From positions 1-64,000 of the forward strand of contig CACGJB010000001.1 of assembly GCA_902573295.1 (NCBI GenBank): a stretch of 64,000 bases of DNA. Reading direction: 5' to 3'. The translations under genes and the position numbers were made by a program. The notes under the pieces were generated by a model that saw only the letters and a list, made by a program, of their open reading frames with translations, was not told where the DNA came from and made no database searches. Origin of the DNA: an uncultured Pelagibacteraceae bacterium. GTDB lineage: Bacteria; Pseudomonadota; Alphaproteobacteria; Pelagibacterales; Pelagibacteraceae. Position 1 is the first letter of the stretch. Every line of letters starts with the position of its first letter. Below, in pieces: positions 29,688 to 40,795 of this stretch.

Positions 29688-30607
29688 TTAGTCTTTTTTG
29701 CGATATTTAAATCTTTTTTAATTTGAGCTCTTAATTGATTAACATTATTAAATTTTTTTTCTTTTCTTATAAACTTTAAAAACTCTACTGATAAAAGTTT
29801 ATTATAAAGATTTCCAGAAAAATTAAATAAATGAACTTCTAATAATATTTTTTTTTGGTTAAATGTTGGTCTAAATCCAAGATTAGCAATTCCTTTAAGA
29901 TATTTGTCATTATTTTTTCTCAAAACCTTAACGGCATAAACTCCTGGTTTTGCCAAAACATAATCATCGATATCTATGTTGCAGGTTGGAAAACCAATTT
30001 TTTTTCCTACTTGTCTTCCTTTTTTAACTACTCCTTGTATTGACCAGTTTCTTTTTAAAAGATTGTTAGCTTTGTCTAAAAGACCCTTTTCTAAAAGATT
30101 TCTTATTAAAGATGATGATACGATCTTATTATTTTTAATATATGGTTCTGGTTTAACAACTTTATAATTAAACAATTGTTCGTATTTTTTTAATAAATTA
30201 ACATTTCCCTCTCTTTTATTTCCAAATCTAAAATTATTGCTAACAAAAATAAATTTGGAACTTAATTTTTTATTTAAAATTTGAGTAATGAAGTTTAGCG
30301 CTTTAGTTTTTGAAAATTTTTTATCAAATTTTTTTGTAATAACAAAATCTACTTTTAAATTACCAAGTAATTTAATTTTTTGATCAATATTAGAAAGTCG
30401 AAAATTTTTTAATTTTTTATTGAAAAACATTTTTGGCATTGGATTAAAATTTACAACACCAATCTTTAAATTATATTTTTTCTTATATGATTGCGCTAAT
30501 TGAAATAATTTTTGATGTCCTAAATGCAAACCATCAAAATTACCTATTAGAATAATTGATCCTCTGTGTATTTTTTTAATATTAAAATTTGTATAATGTT
30601 TTACCAT
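29684..30607 (-). CDS. ribF: Bifunctional riboflavin kinase/FAD synthetase
   Basis: Converts riboflavin to FMN and FMN to FAD. The 307-residue protein has the N-terminal nucleotidyltransferase domain with IGNFDGLHLGHQKLFQLA (about residues 22-39) and SSSLIRNLLEKG near 165-176. The C-terminal riboflavin kinase domain has GRQVGKKIGFPTCNI (near 197-211), PGVYAVKV and the VEFLKFIRKEKKF motif. It overlaps the upstream HAD gene by 7 nt. The ribF-ileS-lspA order is a common bacterial arrangement. Confidence 0.94.
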   Translation of the reverse strand: MVKHYTNFNIKKIHRGSIILIGNFDGLHLGHQKLFQLAQSYKKKYNLKIGVVNFNPMPKMFFNKKLKNFRLSNIDQKIKLLGNLKVDFVITKKFDKKFSKTKALNFITQILNKKLSSKFIFVSNNFRFGNKREGNVNLLKKYEQLFNYKVVKPEPYIKNNKIVSSSLIRNLLEKGLLDKANNLLKRNWSIQGVVKKGRQVGKKIGFPTCNIDIDDYVLAKPGVYAVKVLRKNNDKYLKGIANLGFRPTFNQKKILLEVHLFNFSGNLYNKLLSVEFLKFIRKEKKFNNVNQLRAQIKKDLNIAKKTK

Positions 30608-31419
30608 TTTAAATCTGATTGAATAAAATTAACTATCGCTTCATACTCTTTTGAAACATCTTGGATGCCTTTTTTTTTTATTTCATTTCTATGTATTCCG
30701 TTACTAATTAATAAAGAGTCATAATTTAAAAGATTTGCACCTTTAATATCAGTATTTAAATTATCACCAATTGCTAATATTTTTTTATTATTGTTATCAA
30801 TCGATTGATTATAAACTTCTGGATGTGGTTTTCCAAAATACACTACCTCTCCACCCATTTTTTCAAAAACCATTGCGACAGAACCTGCACACAACTCTCT
30901 AACTTCACCACGATCAACGATTAAATCAGGATTTGTACAAATCATTTTTTTGGTAATATGTTTTTCAAGTAAGTCTTTATAAAATTTTAAATCCTTGTCA
31001 TGATCATCAAATAACCCTGTGCACAATAAATATTCACTATCACTAATATCTTCGCACTTATTTTTCTCAAATAAATAAAATAAATCAAAATCTCTTGGTG
31101 GACCTATGTGATAAAACTTTTTCGATAAGTATGATTTTTTCAAATAATTCAGAGCTGCCTCTCCTGAGGTAAATACGTGATCTCTGAGTACCTTGTGCAT
31201 GCCCATCTTTTCTAAAAAATTTTGAACAGTTTTATTTGGTCTTGGAGCATTTGTTAAAAGTACTAACATTTTCTTTTTTTTTAAAAGTTCATTTAAAACA
31301 GCTATTGCCTTTTCGTGAAGATTAACCCCATTATGAACAACACCCCATAAGTCTACATAAAAAAGATCATAATTATCAGCAATTGATTGTAAGCCATTTA
31401 AATCTAAATTTTTGGTCAT
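30601..31419 (-). CDS. HAD superfamily hydrolase, class IIA (NagD-like)
   Basis: 272-residue HAD phosphatase with a nucleophile motif YVDLWGVVHNG (Asp near residue 23), motif II LLTNAPRPNK (near 55), a IIA cap domain, the CTNPDLIVDRGEVRELCAGS segment near 165-184, FGKPHPEVYNQS (near 196-207) and the metal site AIGDNLNTDIKGANLL near 216-231. The NxPR form and this cap match the alphaproteobacterial TIGR01459-type subgroup of the NagD class. Substrate unknown; sugar- or nucleotide-phosphates are typical for the class. Confidence 0.87.
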   Translation of the reverse strand: MTKNLDLNGLQSIADNYDLFYVDLWGVVHNGVNLHEKAIAVLNELLKKKKMLVLLTNAPRPNKTVQNFLEKMGMHKVLRDHVFTSGEAALNYLKKSYLSKKFYHIGPPRDFDLFYLFEKNKCEDISDSEYLLCTGLFDDHDKDLKFYKDLLEKHITKKMICTNPDLIVDRGEVRELCAGSVAMVFEKMGGEVVYFGKPHPEVYNQSIDNNNKKILAIGDNLNTDIKGANLLNYDSLLISNGIHRNEIKKKGIQDVSKEYEAIVNFIQSDLKW

Positions 31420-31486
31420 ATTTTAAGGTATAAACCATAAAAACCCGAATTTACTAACAATTTTAATATCCTAAAGATTTTCTGAT

Positions 31487-31514
31487 CTTGAAATAGGCGG
31501 TGAAATATCTATAT
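31487..31514 (+). promoter_or_regulatory. RpoH (sigma-32)-like promoter of groESL
   Basis: CTTG at 31487-31490, a 17-nt spacer (31491-31507), then TCTATAT at 31508-31514. This matches the alphaproteobacterial heat-shock promoter form CTTG-N17-CYTATNT with one mismatch (first C is T). It predicts transcription from about 31520, a 30-nt leader and then AAGGAG at 31541-31546 before the groES ATG at 31552. No CIRCE inverted repeat was found. The hsp20 gene has the same CTTG-N17 layout. Confidence 0.72.
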
Positions 31515-31551
31515 GAAGCTCATATTTATAAAGATTTATTAAGGAGAATTT

Positions 31552-31842
31552 ATGAAGTTTAAACCGTTACATGACAGAGTTTTAATCGAAGTATTAGATG
31601 GCAGTGAAAAAACTGCTGGAGGAATAATCATACCTGACACAGCTCAAGAAAAACCTCAAGAAGGCAAAGTTGTTGCTGTAGGTGGTGGTGCAAAAACTGA
31701 AGATGGAAAAATAATTCCAATGGATGTTAAAGTTGGTGATAAAGTTTTATTTGGTAAATGGTCTGGAACTGAAGTCAAAATTAATGGCAAAGAATACAGC
31801 ATAATGAAAGAGTCTGACATTATGGGTATTTCAGGTAAATAA
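31552..31842 (+). CDS. groES: Co-chaperonin GroES
   Basis: Ten-kDa lid of the GroEL chaperonin. The 96-residue protein has the canonical [34 protein letters not shown]-terminal half (in two motifs, residues 4-21 and 24-36) with the mobile loop around EKTAGGI, and the [18 protein letters not shown]-terminal strand. Shine-Dalgarno AAGGAG lies 6 nt before ATG. It is followed by groEL after 22 nt, which contains AAAGGAG. Confidence 0.98.
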   Translation: MKFKPLHDRVLIEVLDGSEKTAGGIIIPDTAQEKPQEGKVVAVGGGAKTEDGKIIPMDVKVGDKVLFGKWSGTEVKINGKEYSIMKESDIMGISGK

Positions 31843-31852
31843 TTTAATTTAA

Positions 31853-33526
<1,674 letters not shown>

Positions 33527-33550
33527 TCCCTCACTTTCTTAAATAAATTC

Positions 33551-33580
33551 TAAAAGGCCATCTCAAGATGGCCTTTTTTT
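33551..33580 (+). terminator. Rho-independent terminator of groESL
   Basis: Stem GGCCATC / GATGGCC around a TCAA loop, extended by A/T pairs (AAAA upstream, TTTTTTT downstream). The run of T follows directly. It lies 25 nt after the groEL stop, so it should end the heat-shock transcript. Confidence 0.9.
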
Positions 33581-33596
33581 TATGTTATGTAGAATT

Positions 33597-33713
33597 ATGT
33601 CAAAAAGATATAGCGGCAAATCATTTAAAGACTCTAGTATTAAAAAAAAACCTAAATTGAGCTTTAAAGAAAAAAGAAAACTTAAAAAAGATAAGCAAAA
33701 AAAGACAAATTAA
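33597..33713 (+). CDS. Possible very small basic protein (38 aa)
   Basis: ORF of 38 codons plus TAA immediately behind the groEL terminator. Product MSKRYSGKSFKDSSIKKKP, then KLSFKEKRKLKKDKQKKTN; about 40% Lys/Arg. An in-frame ATG at 33582 would add MLCRI. There is no clear Shine-Dalgarno sequence. It fills most of the largest intergenic gap (33527-33798). It may be a real small nucleic-acid-binding peptide, or chance coding in A-rich DNA; the non-lysine residues (RYSGKSF) are not what pure poly-A drift would give. Confidence 0.38.
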   Translation: MSKRYSGKSFKDSSIKKKPKLSFKEKRKLKKDKQKKTN

Positions 33714-33798
33714 TCCTGAATTTTGAAAATTATTCAAGCCAGTTATGAGTTTTTTTGAGTTTTAATATCCTTTTAAATATGTATAAGAGCCAGAATTT

Positions 33799-35625
33799 AT
33801 GAGTAATAATATCAGAAATATCACAATAATTGCCCATGTTGACCATGGCAAAACTACTCTAATTGATAATTTAATGAAACAGAGTGGTTCATTTAGAGAT
33901 AATGAAGTAGTTGATGAAAGATTAATGGATTCGGGTGAGCTCGAAAAAGAAAGAGGAATTACAATTTTAGCAAAACCTGCTTCAATTAATTGGAACAATT
34001 CAAGAATAAATATAATCGATACTCCAGGCCACAGAGATTTTGCTGCTGAAGTTGAAAGAGTTTTAAGCATGGCAGACGGAGCATTATTGTTAATTGACTC
34101 TGCAGAAGGTGTCATGCCTCAAACAAAATTTGTATTGTCAAAAGCACTTAAACAAGGATTAAAACCAATTGTTGTTATTAACAAACTAGATAAAGCTGAT
34201 CAAAGAGCTAATGAAGTTTTAGATGAAACATTTGATTTATTTGTTAGCTTGGATGCAAATGAAGAACAATTAGATTTTCCAGTTCTGTATGCAAGTGGAA
34301 GATCAGGTTGGGCAGATCATGAAGTTGATGGTCCAAGAGAAAATTTAAATCCTTTGTTAGATTTAATTGTTGATCATGTAAAACCTGCTGAACTTGATAA
34401 AACTAAACCTTTTGCAATGTTGTCAACACTACTTTATGCAGATAGTTTTTTAGGAAGAAGTTTGGTTGGAAGAATTACACAAGGTACCGCTAAAGCTAAT
34501 CAGTCTATAAAAGCAATCAATTTGAATGGTGAAAAAGTTGATGAAGGAAAATTAACAAAAATTTTTAGATATGAAGGAACAAAAAAAGTTCCAATAGATG
34601 TTGGTGAAGCTGGAGATATAGTAGTTGTTGCTGGATTAGAAAAAGCAAACGTTGCTGATACAATATGTGACTTAGAGGTAAATGAACCAATCTCTGCTAC
34701 ACCGATAGATCCTCCTACAATGTCAATTACAATAACTGTAAATACTTCACCTTTGGCTGGAACTGAAGGTAAAAAACTAACTAGTACTCAAATAAGAGAT
34801 CGATTAGTTCAAGAAGCTCAAAATAATGTTGGAATTACATTTTCTGAAAACGAAGGAAAAGACTCTTTTGTTGTAAGTGGTAGAGGAGAATTAATGTTAG
34901 AAATTCTTTTAACTCAAATGAGAAGAGAGGGTTTTGAAATGACAGTAAGCCCTCCAAAGGTTTTATACAAAACTGACGAAAGTGGAAATAAACTTGAGCC
35001 AATTGAAGAAATTACAATGGACCTTGATGAAGAACATTCGTCAAAAGTGATAGATTCTATGAATAGAAGAAAAGGTAAACTTATAGAATTAAAAGATACT
35101 GGAACTAACAAAAAAAGATTAATTTTTCATGCACCTACTAGGGGCCTAATGGGGTACACAAGTAGATTTCTTACACTTACAAAAGGAAATGGAGTGATCA
35201 ACAGAATATTCCATAGCTATGGTCCTTTTGAAGGAGAGATGGAAGGTAGAAGAAATGGAGCCTTAATCTCTATGGAACAAGGAAAGGCAGTTGCATTCGC
35301 AATCTTCAACTTACAGGCACGAGGAGAAATGTTTGTTACACATAATGACTCTGTTTATCCTGGAATGATTGTTGGTCTTTCGCCTAAACCTGGAGATATG
35401 ATCATTAATGTAATGAAGGGTAAAAAATTAACTAATATGAGAACTCAAGGTACTGATGAAAATGTTGTACTCACTCCTGTAAGAACAATGTCTATTGCTG
35501 AACAATTAAGTATGCTAAATACTGATGAAGCTTTAGAGATAACTCCAGACTCTTGTAGACTGAGAAAAGCAATTCTTGATCCACATGAAAGAAAGAAAAG
35601 CGAAAAAGCTATAGCTGCAGCCTAA
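33799..35625 (+). CDS. typA: Ribosome-associated GTPase TypA/BipA
   Basis: Translational GTPase involved in 50S assembly and stress growth, notably cold. The 608-residue protein has G1 AHVDHGKTTL (residues 12-21), G2 ERGITI, G3 DTPGHRDF, G4 NKLDKADQRANEV, the EF-G-like domain III, and the TypA C-terminal domain with GYTSRFLTLTKGNGV and EGRRNGALISMEQGKA. A possible promoter is TTGAGT (33755-33760), a 17-nt spacer and TATGTA (33778-33783). There is no strong SD. The stop overlaps the convergent yczE-like gene by 4 nt. Confidence 0.96.
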   Translation: MSNNIRNITIIAHVDHGKTTLIDNLMKQSGSFRDNEVVDERLMDSGELEKERGITILAKPASINWNNSRINIIDTPGHRDFAAEVERVLSMADGALLLIDSAEGVMPQTKFVLSKALKQGLKPIVVINKLDKADQRANEVLDETFDLFVSLDANEEQLDFPVLYASGRSGWADHEVDGPRENLNPLLDLIVDHVKPAELDKTKPFAMLSTLLYADSFLGRSLVGRITQGTAKANQSIKAINLNGEKVDEGKLTKIFRYEGTKKVPIDVGEAGDIVVVAGLEKANVADTICDLEVNEPISATPIDPPTMSITITVNTSPLAGTEGKKLTSTQIRDRLVQEAQNNVGITFSENEGKDSFVVSGRGELMLEILLTQMRREGFEMTVSPPKVLYKTDESGNKLEPIEEITMDLDEEHSSKVIDSMNRRKGKLIELKDTGTNKKRLIFHAPTRGLMGYTSRFLTLTKGNGVINRIFHSYGPFEGEMEGRRNGALISMEQGKAVAFAIFNLQARGEMFVTHNDSVYPGMIVGLSPKPGDMIINVMKGKKLTNMRTQGTDENVVLTPVRTMSIAEQLSMLNTDEALEITPDSCRLRKAILDPHERKKSEKAIAAA

Positions 35626-36269
35626 TCAAAAGTTTTATCAACTAAATAAAGTCCTAACGCAACGCAAGGGCCTATGCCAAATGCAAACAATAATGTTCCA
35701 ATCCCTACTGTTCCTCCTAAATACCATCCAATACTAACAACTGAAATTTCTAATGTTGCTCTTACAACAGCTATAGGAAAATTAGTTAATTTTTGTAATC
35801 CTATCATTAGTCCATCTCTAGGACCGGCTCCTAAATTTGACACCAAATAAATTCCCCCACCTATTCCAACCATGATAACAGAAATTACAGCTAATAATAA
35901 TTGATGAATATAATTTGATGGTGTTGGAACATACTTGATACAAAGATCAATCATAATTGCAATTATCAGAGCATTAAATATTGTACCCATTCCTGGTTTT
36001 TGACCTAGAGGTATCCACAAAATTAAAACAGCAACACTTATTAATAATGTGATAGTTCCAATACTTAAATTAACATTTAAAGAAATACCTTGCGCTAAAA
36101 CACTCCAAGGAGAGGCTCCTGTGAATGAAACAATCAACAATCCCTCACCTAATCCAAATAAAGACAAACCAAAACATAAGAAAAAAAATGTAGAAAACTT
36201 TGGTTTAAAATTAAATGGTTTTTCTGAGCTCCATTTTACTTTTGGAATTTTTTTTATTTTTAAAAACAT
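35622..36269 (-). CDS. YczE/YitT family membrane protein
   Basis: 215-residue integral membrane protein with about five or six helices. Its LGLSLFGLGEGLLIVSFTGASPWSVLAQGI start (in two segments, residues about 34-63), GTIFNALIIAIMID, and the LVSNLGAGPRDGLMIGLQK motif near 143-161 match the YczE branch of the YitT superfamily. Function unknown; members are predicted transporters or membrane scaffolds. Single gene, convergent with typA and divergent from the DUF6134-like gene. Confidence 0.82.
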   Translation of the reverse strand: MFLKIKKIPKVKWSSEKPFNFKPKFSTFFFLCFGLSLFGLGEGLLIVSFTGASPWSVLAQGISLNVNLSIGTITLLISVAVLILWIPLGQKPGMGTIFNALIIAIMIDLCIKYVPTPSNYIHQLLLAVISVIMVGIGGGIYLVSNLGAGPRDGLMIGLQKLTNFPIAVVRATLEISVVSIGWYLGGTVGIGTLLFAFGIGPCVALGLYLVDKTFD

Positions 36270-36322
36270 AATTGTAATAAGCTATATCTATTAATGAAAA
36301 ATTCTAATATTGTAACCAGCAA

Positions 36323-37003
36323 ATGAAAAAGTTTGCAATTATTTTACTAGTTGTATTTTTCTCATCAATTTCTTTGGCTCATATAGGTCATTATAACAAA
36401 TTTGACAAAATAGAAATGGAGATCTTGAGAAATGATGAAGTAATTGGCTATAACAATTATTTTTTTAAAAGAGATGGTGAAAAAACGATAGTAAAAAATC
36501 AATACAAATTTGAGGTAAAATTACTATCTGCAACAATATTTAAAGTGGATGGGTATGGAGAAGAAATTTATTTAAAAGATGATTTAATATCTTTTCAATC
36601 AAAGACACTTCAAAATAAAAAAGAAAAATTTGTAAACTTAAAATTAGATAAAAATAATAAAAAGTTTGACATCAGAGGGTCTTCATATTCAGGTGAAGCT
36701 TCTATAAAAAATATTATCGGAAATTGGTGGAGTCATAGAATTTTACAAGCAGAAAGCCAAATAAGCCCTATTTCTGGAAGTATAAAAGAACAAATAGTTA
36801 CTTTTATTGGTAAGGAAAATATTTCAATTAATGGCAAACAATACGAAACGGATCATTTCAAACTTACATCCAAAGATACATCTCTTCCTGAGGATAAAAA
36901 ATTAAATTTTGATATTTGGCTTGATAATAAGACTTCAGTTATTGTCAAAGTTACATATAAGAGAATGGGAAATTGGGAATATCGTTTAAAAAATCTTGAA
37001 TAA
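36323..37003 (+). CDS. Secreted DUF6134-like protein
   Basis: 226-residue protein with signal peptide (residues 1-19, MKKFAIILLVVFFSSISLA, cleavage near LA-HI). The mature part is beta-rich with YNNYFFKRDGEKTIVKNQYKFEVKLLSATIF (two segments) and NWWSHRILQAESQISPISGSI, ending in WLDNKTSVIVKVTYKRMGNWEYRL. This resembles DUF6134/DUF3108-type periplasmic proteins of unknown function, with an open beta-sheet that may bind lipids. No lipobox. No operon partner. Confidence 0.72.
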   Translation: MKKFAIILLVVFFSSISLAHIGHYNKFDKIEMEILRNDEVIGYNNYFFKRDGEKTIVKNQYKFEVKLLSATIFKVDGYGEEIYLKDDLISFQSKTLQNKKEKFVNLKLDKNNKKFDIRGSSYSGEASIKNIIGNWWSHRILQAESQISPISGSIKEQIVTFIGKENISINGKQYETDHFKLTSKDTSLPEDKKLNFDIWLDNKTSVIVKVTYKRMGNWEYRLKNLE

Positions 37004-37009
37004 AATTAT

Positions 37010-37981
37010 TTATTTATTTATTTTTTTATAAAGATCATTTGCACTTATCCATCCAGCCTCTACTCTAGGACCTACAAACCAATCTGCACACACACCTAAA
37101 TTTAATTTAGTATTCCAATAACTTTTAACTTTTAAAGATCTAGAATTTGAGGAATATTTCCAACCATGATTTAATGAAGTTAATATTTTTGTTTTTTTAA
37201 TTCCAGTAAGTTTAAAAAATCGATCAATCAAAATCTTTGAGTTTTTTTCTTTATTTTCTCTATTTTTATTTATTTTTTTGTTTGCCCACAAATTTGTGCT
37301 TTGTAAAGTCCATAAATCATTATTATTTTTAAATCTTTTTTTACTATTTTCTTTAGCAGCCCATCCTAGAATTTTGTCATCAAACAAATAACTCGATATG
37401 TTTTTATTTGTTTTTTTAATTTCAATCATGACTGTAATATTTGCATCCATTTTAATTTTTTGTTTGATGAATGGATCTTTTATAAATTTTTTTGACAATT
37501 TTTTTAACTGCGGGAATGGACAAGTTAATATTAATTTTTCATAATATTTTATTTGGCTGTTCTTAAAATCTAATTTCCATTTATTATTTATAAATTTAAT
37601 CTTCTCTAACTCACTTTGAAAGTTACATTTTATATTCTTTATCAAATGTTTGCTGATATCATTATTACCTTTGCAACCAATTATTTTAATATGATTTTTA
37701 TTTTCTTTTTTTAATTTGTTTAAAAAAATATGTTTGCCACTCCATTTTTTTAAAATTTTTTTTTTACGTAAATTTGTAATAAATTTCTTAAATTGGATTG
37801 ATTTTGGAGAAATATATTGAGCCCCGTGATCAAATCCTTTTGACTTGTTTAATCTTTTAAAGGAGGATCTACCACCTGGACCTCGAGCTTTATCATAAAT
37901 ATGTACAGAATTTTTTTTGCTTAAAAGATTAGCTATTGTCGCTCCCGAAATTCCAGAGCCAATTACACAATAACTGCTCAT
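37010..37981 (-). CDS. FAD-dependent amine oxidoreductase-like protein (renalase-like)
   Basis: 323-residue flavoprotein with the N-terminal Rossmann motif CVIGSGISGATIANLLSKK (residues about 5-23), the ARGPGGRSSFKRL motif (near 34-46), the LILTCPFPQLKKL segment near 152-164 and a C-terminal FAD motif LGVCADWFVGPRVEAGWISANDL. This is the COG3380-type renalase-like branch. Substrate unknown. The start overlaps the pmbA stop by 4 nt, suggesting cotranscription with tldD-pmbA. Confidence 0.82.
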   Translation of the reverse strand: MSSYCVIGSGISGATIANLLSKKNSVHIYDKARGPGGRSSFKRLNKSKGFDHGAQYISPKSIQFKKFITNLRKKKILKKWSGKHIFLNKLKKENKNHIKIIGCKGNNDISKHLIKNIKCNFQSELEKIKFINNKWKLDFKNSQIKYYEKLILTCPFPQLKKLSKKFIKDPFIKQKIKMDANITVMIEIKKTNKNISSYLFDDKILGWAAKENSKKRFKNNNDLWTLQSTNLWANKKINKNRENKEKNSKILIDRFFKLTGIKKTKILTSLNHGWKYSSNSRSLKVKSYWNTKLNLGVCADWFVGPRVEAGWISANDLYKKINK

Positions 37982-39294
37982 TTTCCTGCAACAGTCATAC
38001 CTTCTATCATCATAGTTGGTGAATTGACTGAATATTCGAATTCTAAATCATTAGCTAAAGTTATATTTTTAAACATATCCTTAAAATTACCAGCAATTGT
38101 TATTTCATTAACAGGATATTTAAATTCTCCGTCTTCAACCAAAAAACCAGTCGCCCCTACTGAATAATCTCCTGTTACAAGATTAGATCCGTGACCAATA
38201 GTTTCAGTAATATAAAGACTTTTTGAATTTTTTTTTAGAAGATCTTCGAAGCTTATATTTCCATTTTCAAAATACAAATTAGTAGTTCCACCACTTCTTC
38301 CATTTGATTGTAAATTTAATTTTTTTCCATTGTAAGTGTCGACAAGGTAATTTTTAAGTATTCCATTCTCTATAAGTTGTAATGTATTAGAATTTACGCC
38401 CTCTGAATCAAAATTTTGAGAACCCATTCCTTTGATTATATCTGGTTTATCAATTACATTTATCGAATTGGCAAAAACCTTTTGATCAATTTTATCCTTT
38501 AAAAATGAAGTGCCTCTTGCAATTGCAGATGCAGATATTGCACTTGCAAAAACACTTAACATTCCTTTTGAAATTCTTTTATCAAAAATTATGTTTATCT
38601 TCTCGCTTCCAATTTTGTTAGGGCTCAATTTTCTGATAGTTTGTTCGGCAGCTTTATTTCCTAGATCTGATGCTTGCTTAATATCAGACAAATGACGTTT
38701 GCTAGAAAATTCATAGTCTCTTTCCATGCTATTTTCATCTTTTGCAACTGTTACACAAGAAGTAGTAAAAGAAGAAGTTTTATAACCGTCACAAAAACCG
38801 TCACTATTAGCTAATATAAAATTTGATTTATTTTCAGTGAAACTAGATTCTGTATTTATAATTTTCTTATTTGATGAAGCAGCCTCCTCTAAATCTTTTA
38901 AATATTTTATTTTTTTATCGTTTTCAAATCTTGTTTGATCATACAAATTAAGGCTACTAATTTGTTTGGCTAATAAATTTTTATCAGGTAAAGAATTAAA
39001 TTCATCCTCTGGTGTAATTTTTGTAGTCTCAAAGCATTTTTCAATTAAAGTTTTTATATTTTCATCTAGTAAATTTGATGATGAAATTGATGATCTTCTT
39101 TTACCTAAATAAGTTTCTATACTTAATGCCAATCCATCCGATCTATCTGAGGCTTCTAGGGATTTATTTCTAAAATTAACTGTTTCTGAAATTGAGTGAC
39201 CAACTGTAACACTTGCATCAGTTACTCCCATTTTTTTTGCCAAATCCAAACAATACGAAGCTTTTGATTTGAGAAATTCTTGATTCTTAACCAT
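37978..39294 (-). CDS. pmbA: PmbA/TldE, TldD partner
   Basis: Non-metal subunit of the TldD/TldE peptidase, which processes peptides such as microcin precursors and contributes to protein turnover. The 438-residue protein has TVGHSISETVNFRNKSLEASDRSDG near the N-terminus, the NVIDKPDIIKGMGSQNFDSEG segment (in the central domain), GATGFLVEDGEFKYPVNEITIAGN and the C-terminal SPTMMIEGMTVAGK. The HExxxH motif of TldD is absent, as expected. tldD starts 3 nt upstream. Confidence 0.93.
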   Translation of the reverse strand: MVKNQEFLKSKASYCLDLAKKMGVTDASVTVGHSISETVNFRNKSLEASDRSDGLALSIETYLGKRRSSISSSNLLDENIKTLIEKCFETTKITPEDEFNSLPDKNLLAKQISSLNLYDQTRFENDKKIKYLKDLEEAASSNKKIINTESSFTENKSNFILANSDGFCDGYKTSSFTTSCVTVAKDENSMERDYEFSSKRHLSDIKQASDLGNKAAEQTIRKLSPNKIGSEKINIIFDKRISKGMLSVFASAISASAIARGTSFLKDKIDQKVFANSINVIDKPDIIKGMGSQNFDSEGVNSNTLQLIENGILKNYLVDTYNGKKLNLQSNGRSGGTTNLYFENGNISFEDLLKKNSKSLYITETIGHGSNLVTGDYSVGATGFLVEDGEFKYPVNEITIAGNFKDMFKNITLANDLEFEYSVNSPTMMIEGMTVAGK

Positions 39295-39297
39295 AAT

Positions 39298-40710
39298 TTA
39301 AAGTTTTGTTCCACCAACTGTCATTTTATCAATCAAAATTGAAGGTTGAGCGACACCCACCGGAACCCCTTGTCCTGCTTTTCCACAAGTTCCTATACCT
39401 GGGTCTAACATCATGTCATTTCCTACCATCGATACTTCTTTTAGTATTGATGGTCCGTCACCAATAAGTGTTGCACCTTTAATTGGAGATCCAATTTTAC
39501 CGTTATTTATTTCGTAAGCCTCAGTACAATTAAATACAAATTTTCCAGACGTAATATCTACCTGGCCGCCTCCAAAACTTACTGCGAAAATTCCTTTATC
39601 AACAGATTTGATCATTTCATCTTGAGTTTGATTTCCACTTAACATCATTGTGTTTCTCATTCTTGGCAACACGATATGTCTATAATTTTCTCTTCTTCCA
39701 GACCCAGTGGATCTTGTATCCATTAATCTTGCATTGTGCCTGTCTTGCATAAAATTTTTAAGAATACCATTTTCAATCAAAACCGTTCGCTCAGTTGGTG
39801 TTCCCTCATCATCAATTGTTAAACTACCTCTTCTGTTATCTATTGTACCATCATCGACAATTGTTACTCCTTCACTTGCAACTTTTTCACCCATAAGATT
39901 ATGAAATGCTGATGTTTTTTTTCTATTAAAATCTCCTTCTAGACCATGACCAATTGCTTCATGAATTAATATAGCTGGCCAACCAGGTCCCAAAACTACT
40001 TTCATCTCACCAGCAGGCGCTGGTTTACTTTCTAAATTTACTGATGCTATTCTAAAAGCCTCTTCACAAACATTTTTCCAATTGTCATTTTTTAAATAAT
40101 CATCATAAGATTGTCTGCCACCAATTCCATATACACCTGTTTCTTTTCTTCCATTTTTTTCTAACATCACAGAAACGTTAAATCTAATTAATGGACGTAT
40201 ATCAGTAAGCGACTCTCCACCTGATCGAATGATCTCTATTGATTTTTGCTCACCAGCAAAACTAGCCGTTACTTGTTTTACCGATCCATCTTTATTTCTT
40301 AAAAATTTATTTACTTTATTTAAGACTTCTAATTTTGAATCTAACGTTTTTTGTTCAATTGGATTTATATCGTTATAAAATCTTTTATTAGATTTTGGGA
40401 TTTCATGGTTATATGTGCCTTTAATTGATTTCAGAGTTGATTTAAGATTTTCTGACGAACTTTTTAATGAATCTTTTGATATTTCATTTGAATATGAATA
40501 AGCAACAACCTCATTTGAAATAGCCCTAAAACCAAATCCTAAATCAGAACTATAGTTAGAGCTTTTTATTTTATTATCATCTAGCAAAATTGACTCTGAT
40601 TTGGACTCCTCTAAATAAAGCTCACCATCATCACAATTGTTGAGTGTTTCAGATACTAATTTATCTGCATCTTGTCTTGTTAAATCAGATTTGTTAAAGA
40701 AATTACTCAT
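39298..40710 (-). CDS. tldD: Metalloprotease TldD
   Basis: Catalytic zinc subunit of the TldD/TldE heterodimer. The 470-residue protein has the zinc motif HEAIGHGLEGD (near residue 250), FNRKKTSAFHNLMGE, the GTPTERTVLIENGILK segment and the third ligand region with DPGIGTCGKAGQGVPVGVAQP near the end. It is upstream of pmbA in the usual pair, 4 nt apart including the stop. Function in this organism is inferred only from the family. Confidence 0.94.
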   Translation of the reverse strand: MSNFFNKSDLTRQDADKLVSETLNNCDDGELYLEESKSESILLDDNKIKSSNYSSDLGFGFRAISNEVVAYSYSNEISKDSLKSSSENLKSTLKSIKGTYNHEIPKSNKRFYNDINPIEQKTLDSKLEVLNKVNKFLRNKDGSVKQVTASFAGEQKSIEIIRSGGESLTDIRPLIRFNVSVMLEKNGRKETGVYGIGGRQSYDDYLKNDNWKNVCEEAFRIASVNLESKPAPAGEMKVVLGPGWPAILIHEAIGHGLEGDFNRKKTSAFHNLMGEKVASEGVTIVDDGTIDNRRGSLTIDDEGTPTERTVLIENGILKNFMQDRHNARLMDTRSTGSGRRENYRHIVLPRMRNTMMLSGNQTQDEMIKSVDKGIFAVSFGGGQVDITSGKFVFNCTEAYEINNGKIGSPIKGATLIGDGPSILKEVSMVGNDMMLDPGIGTCGKAGQGVPVGVAQPSILIDKMTVGGTKL

Positions 40711-40795
40711 CCATCTTAAATAGTGGTTTGTTAATAAATTTCAACTGATCATTTTACGCATGTACAATTTCTTACTAAAAGTTAATTATTATTAG

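Noticed and set aside
31420-31551. CIRCE operator (TTAGCACTC-N9-GAGTGCTAA) before groES
   Set aside because: Looked for and not found; an RpoH-like site is present instead.
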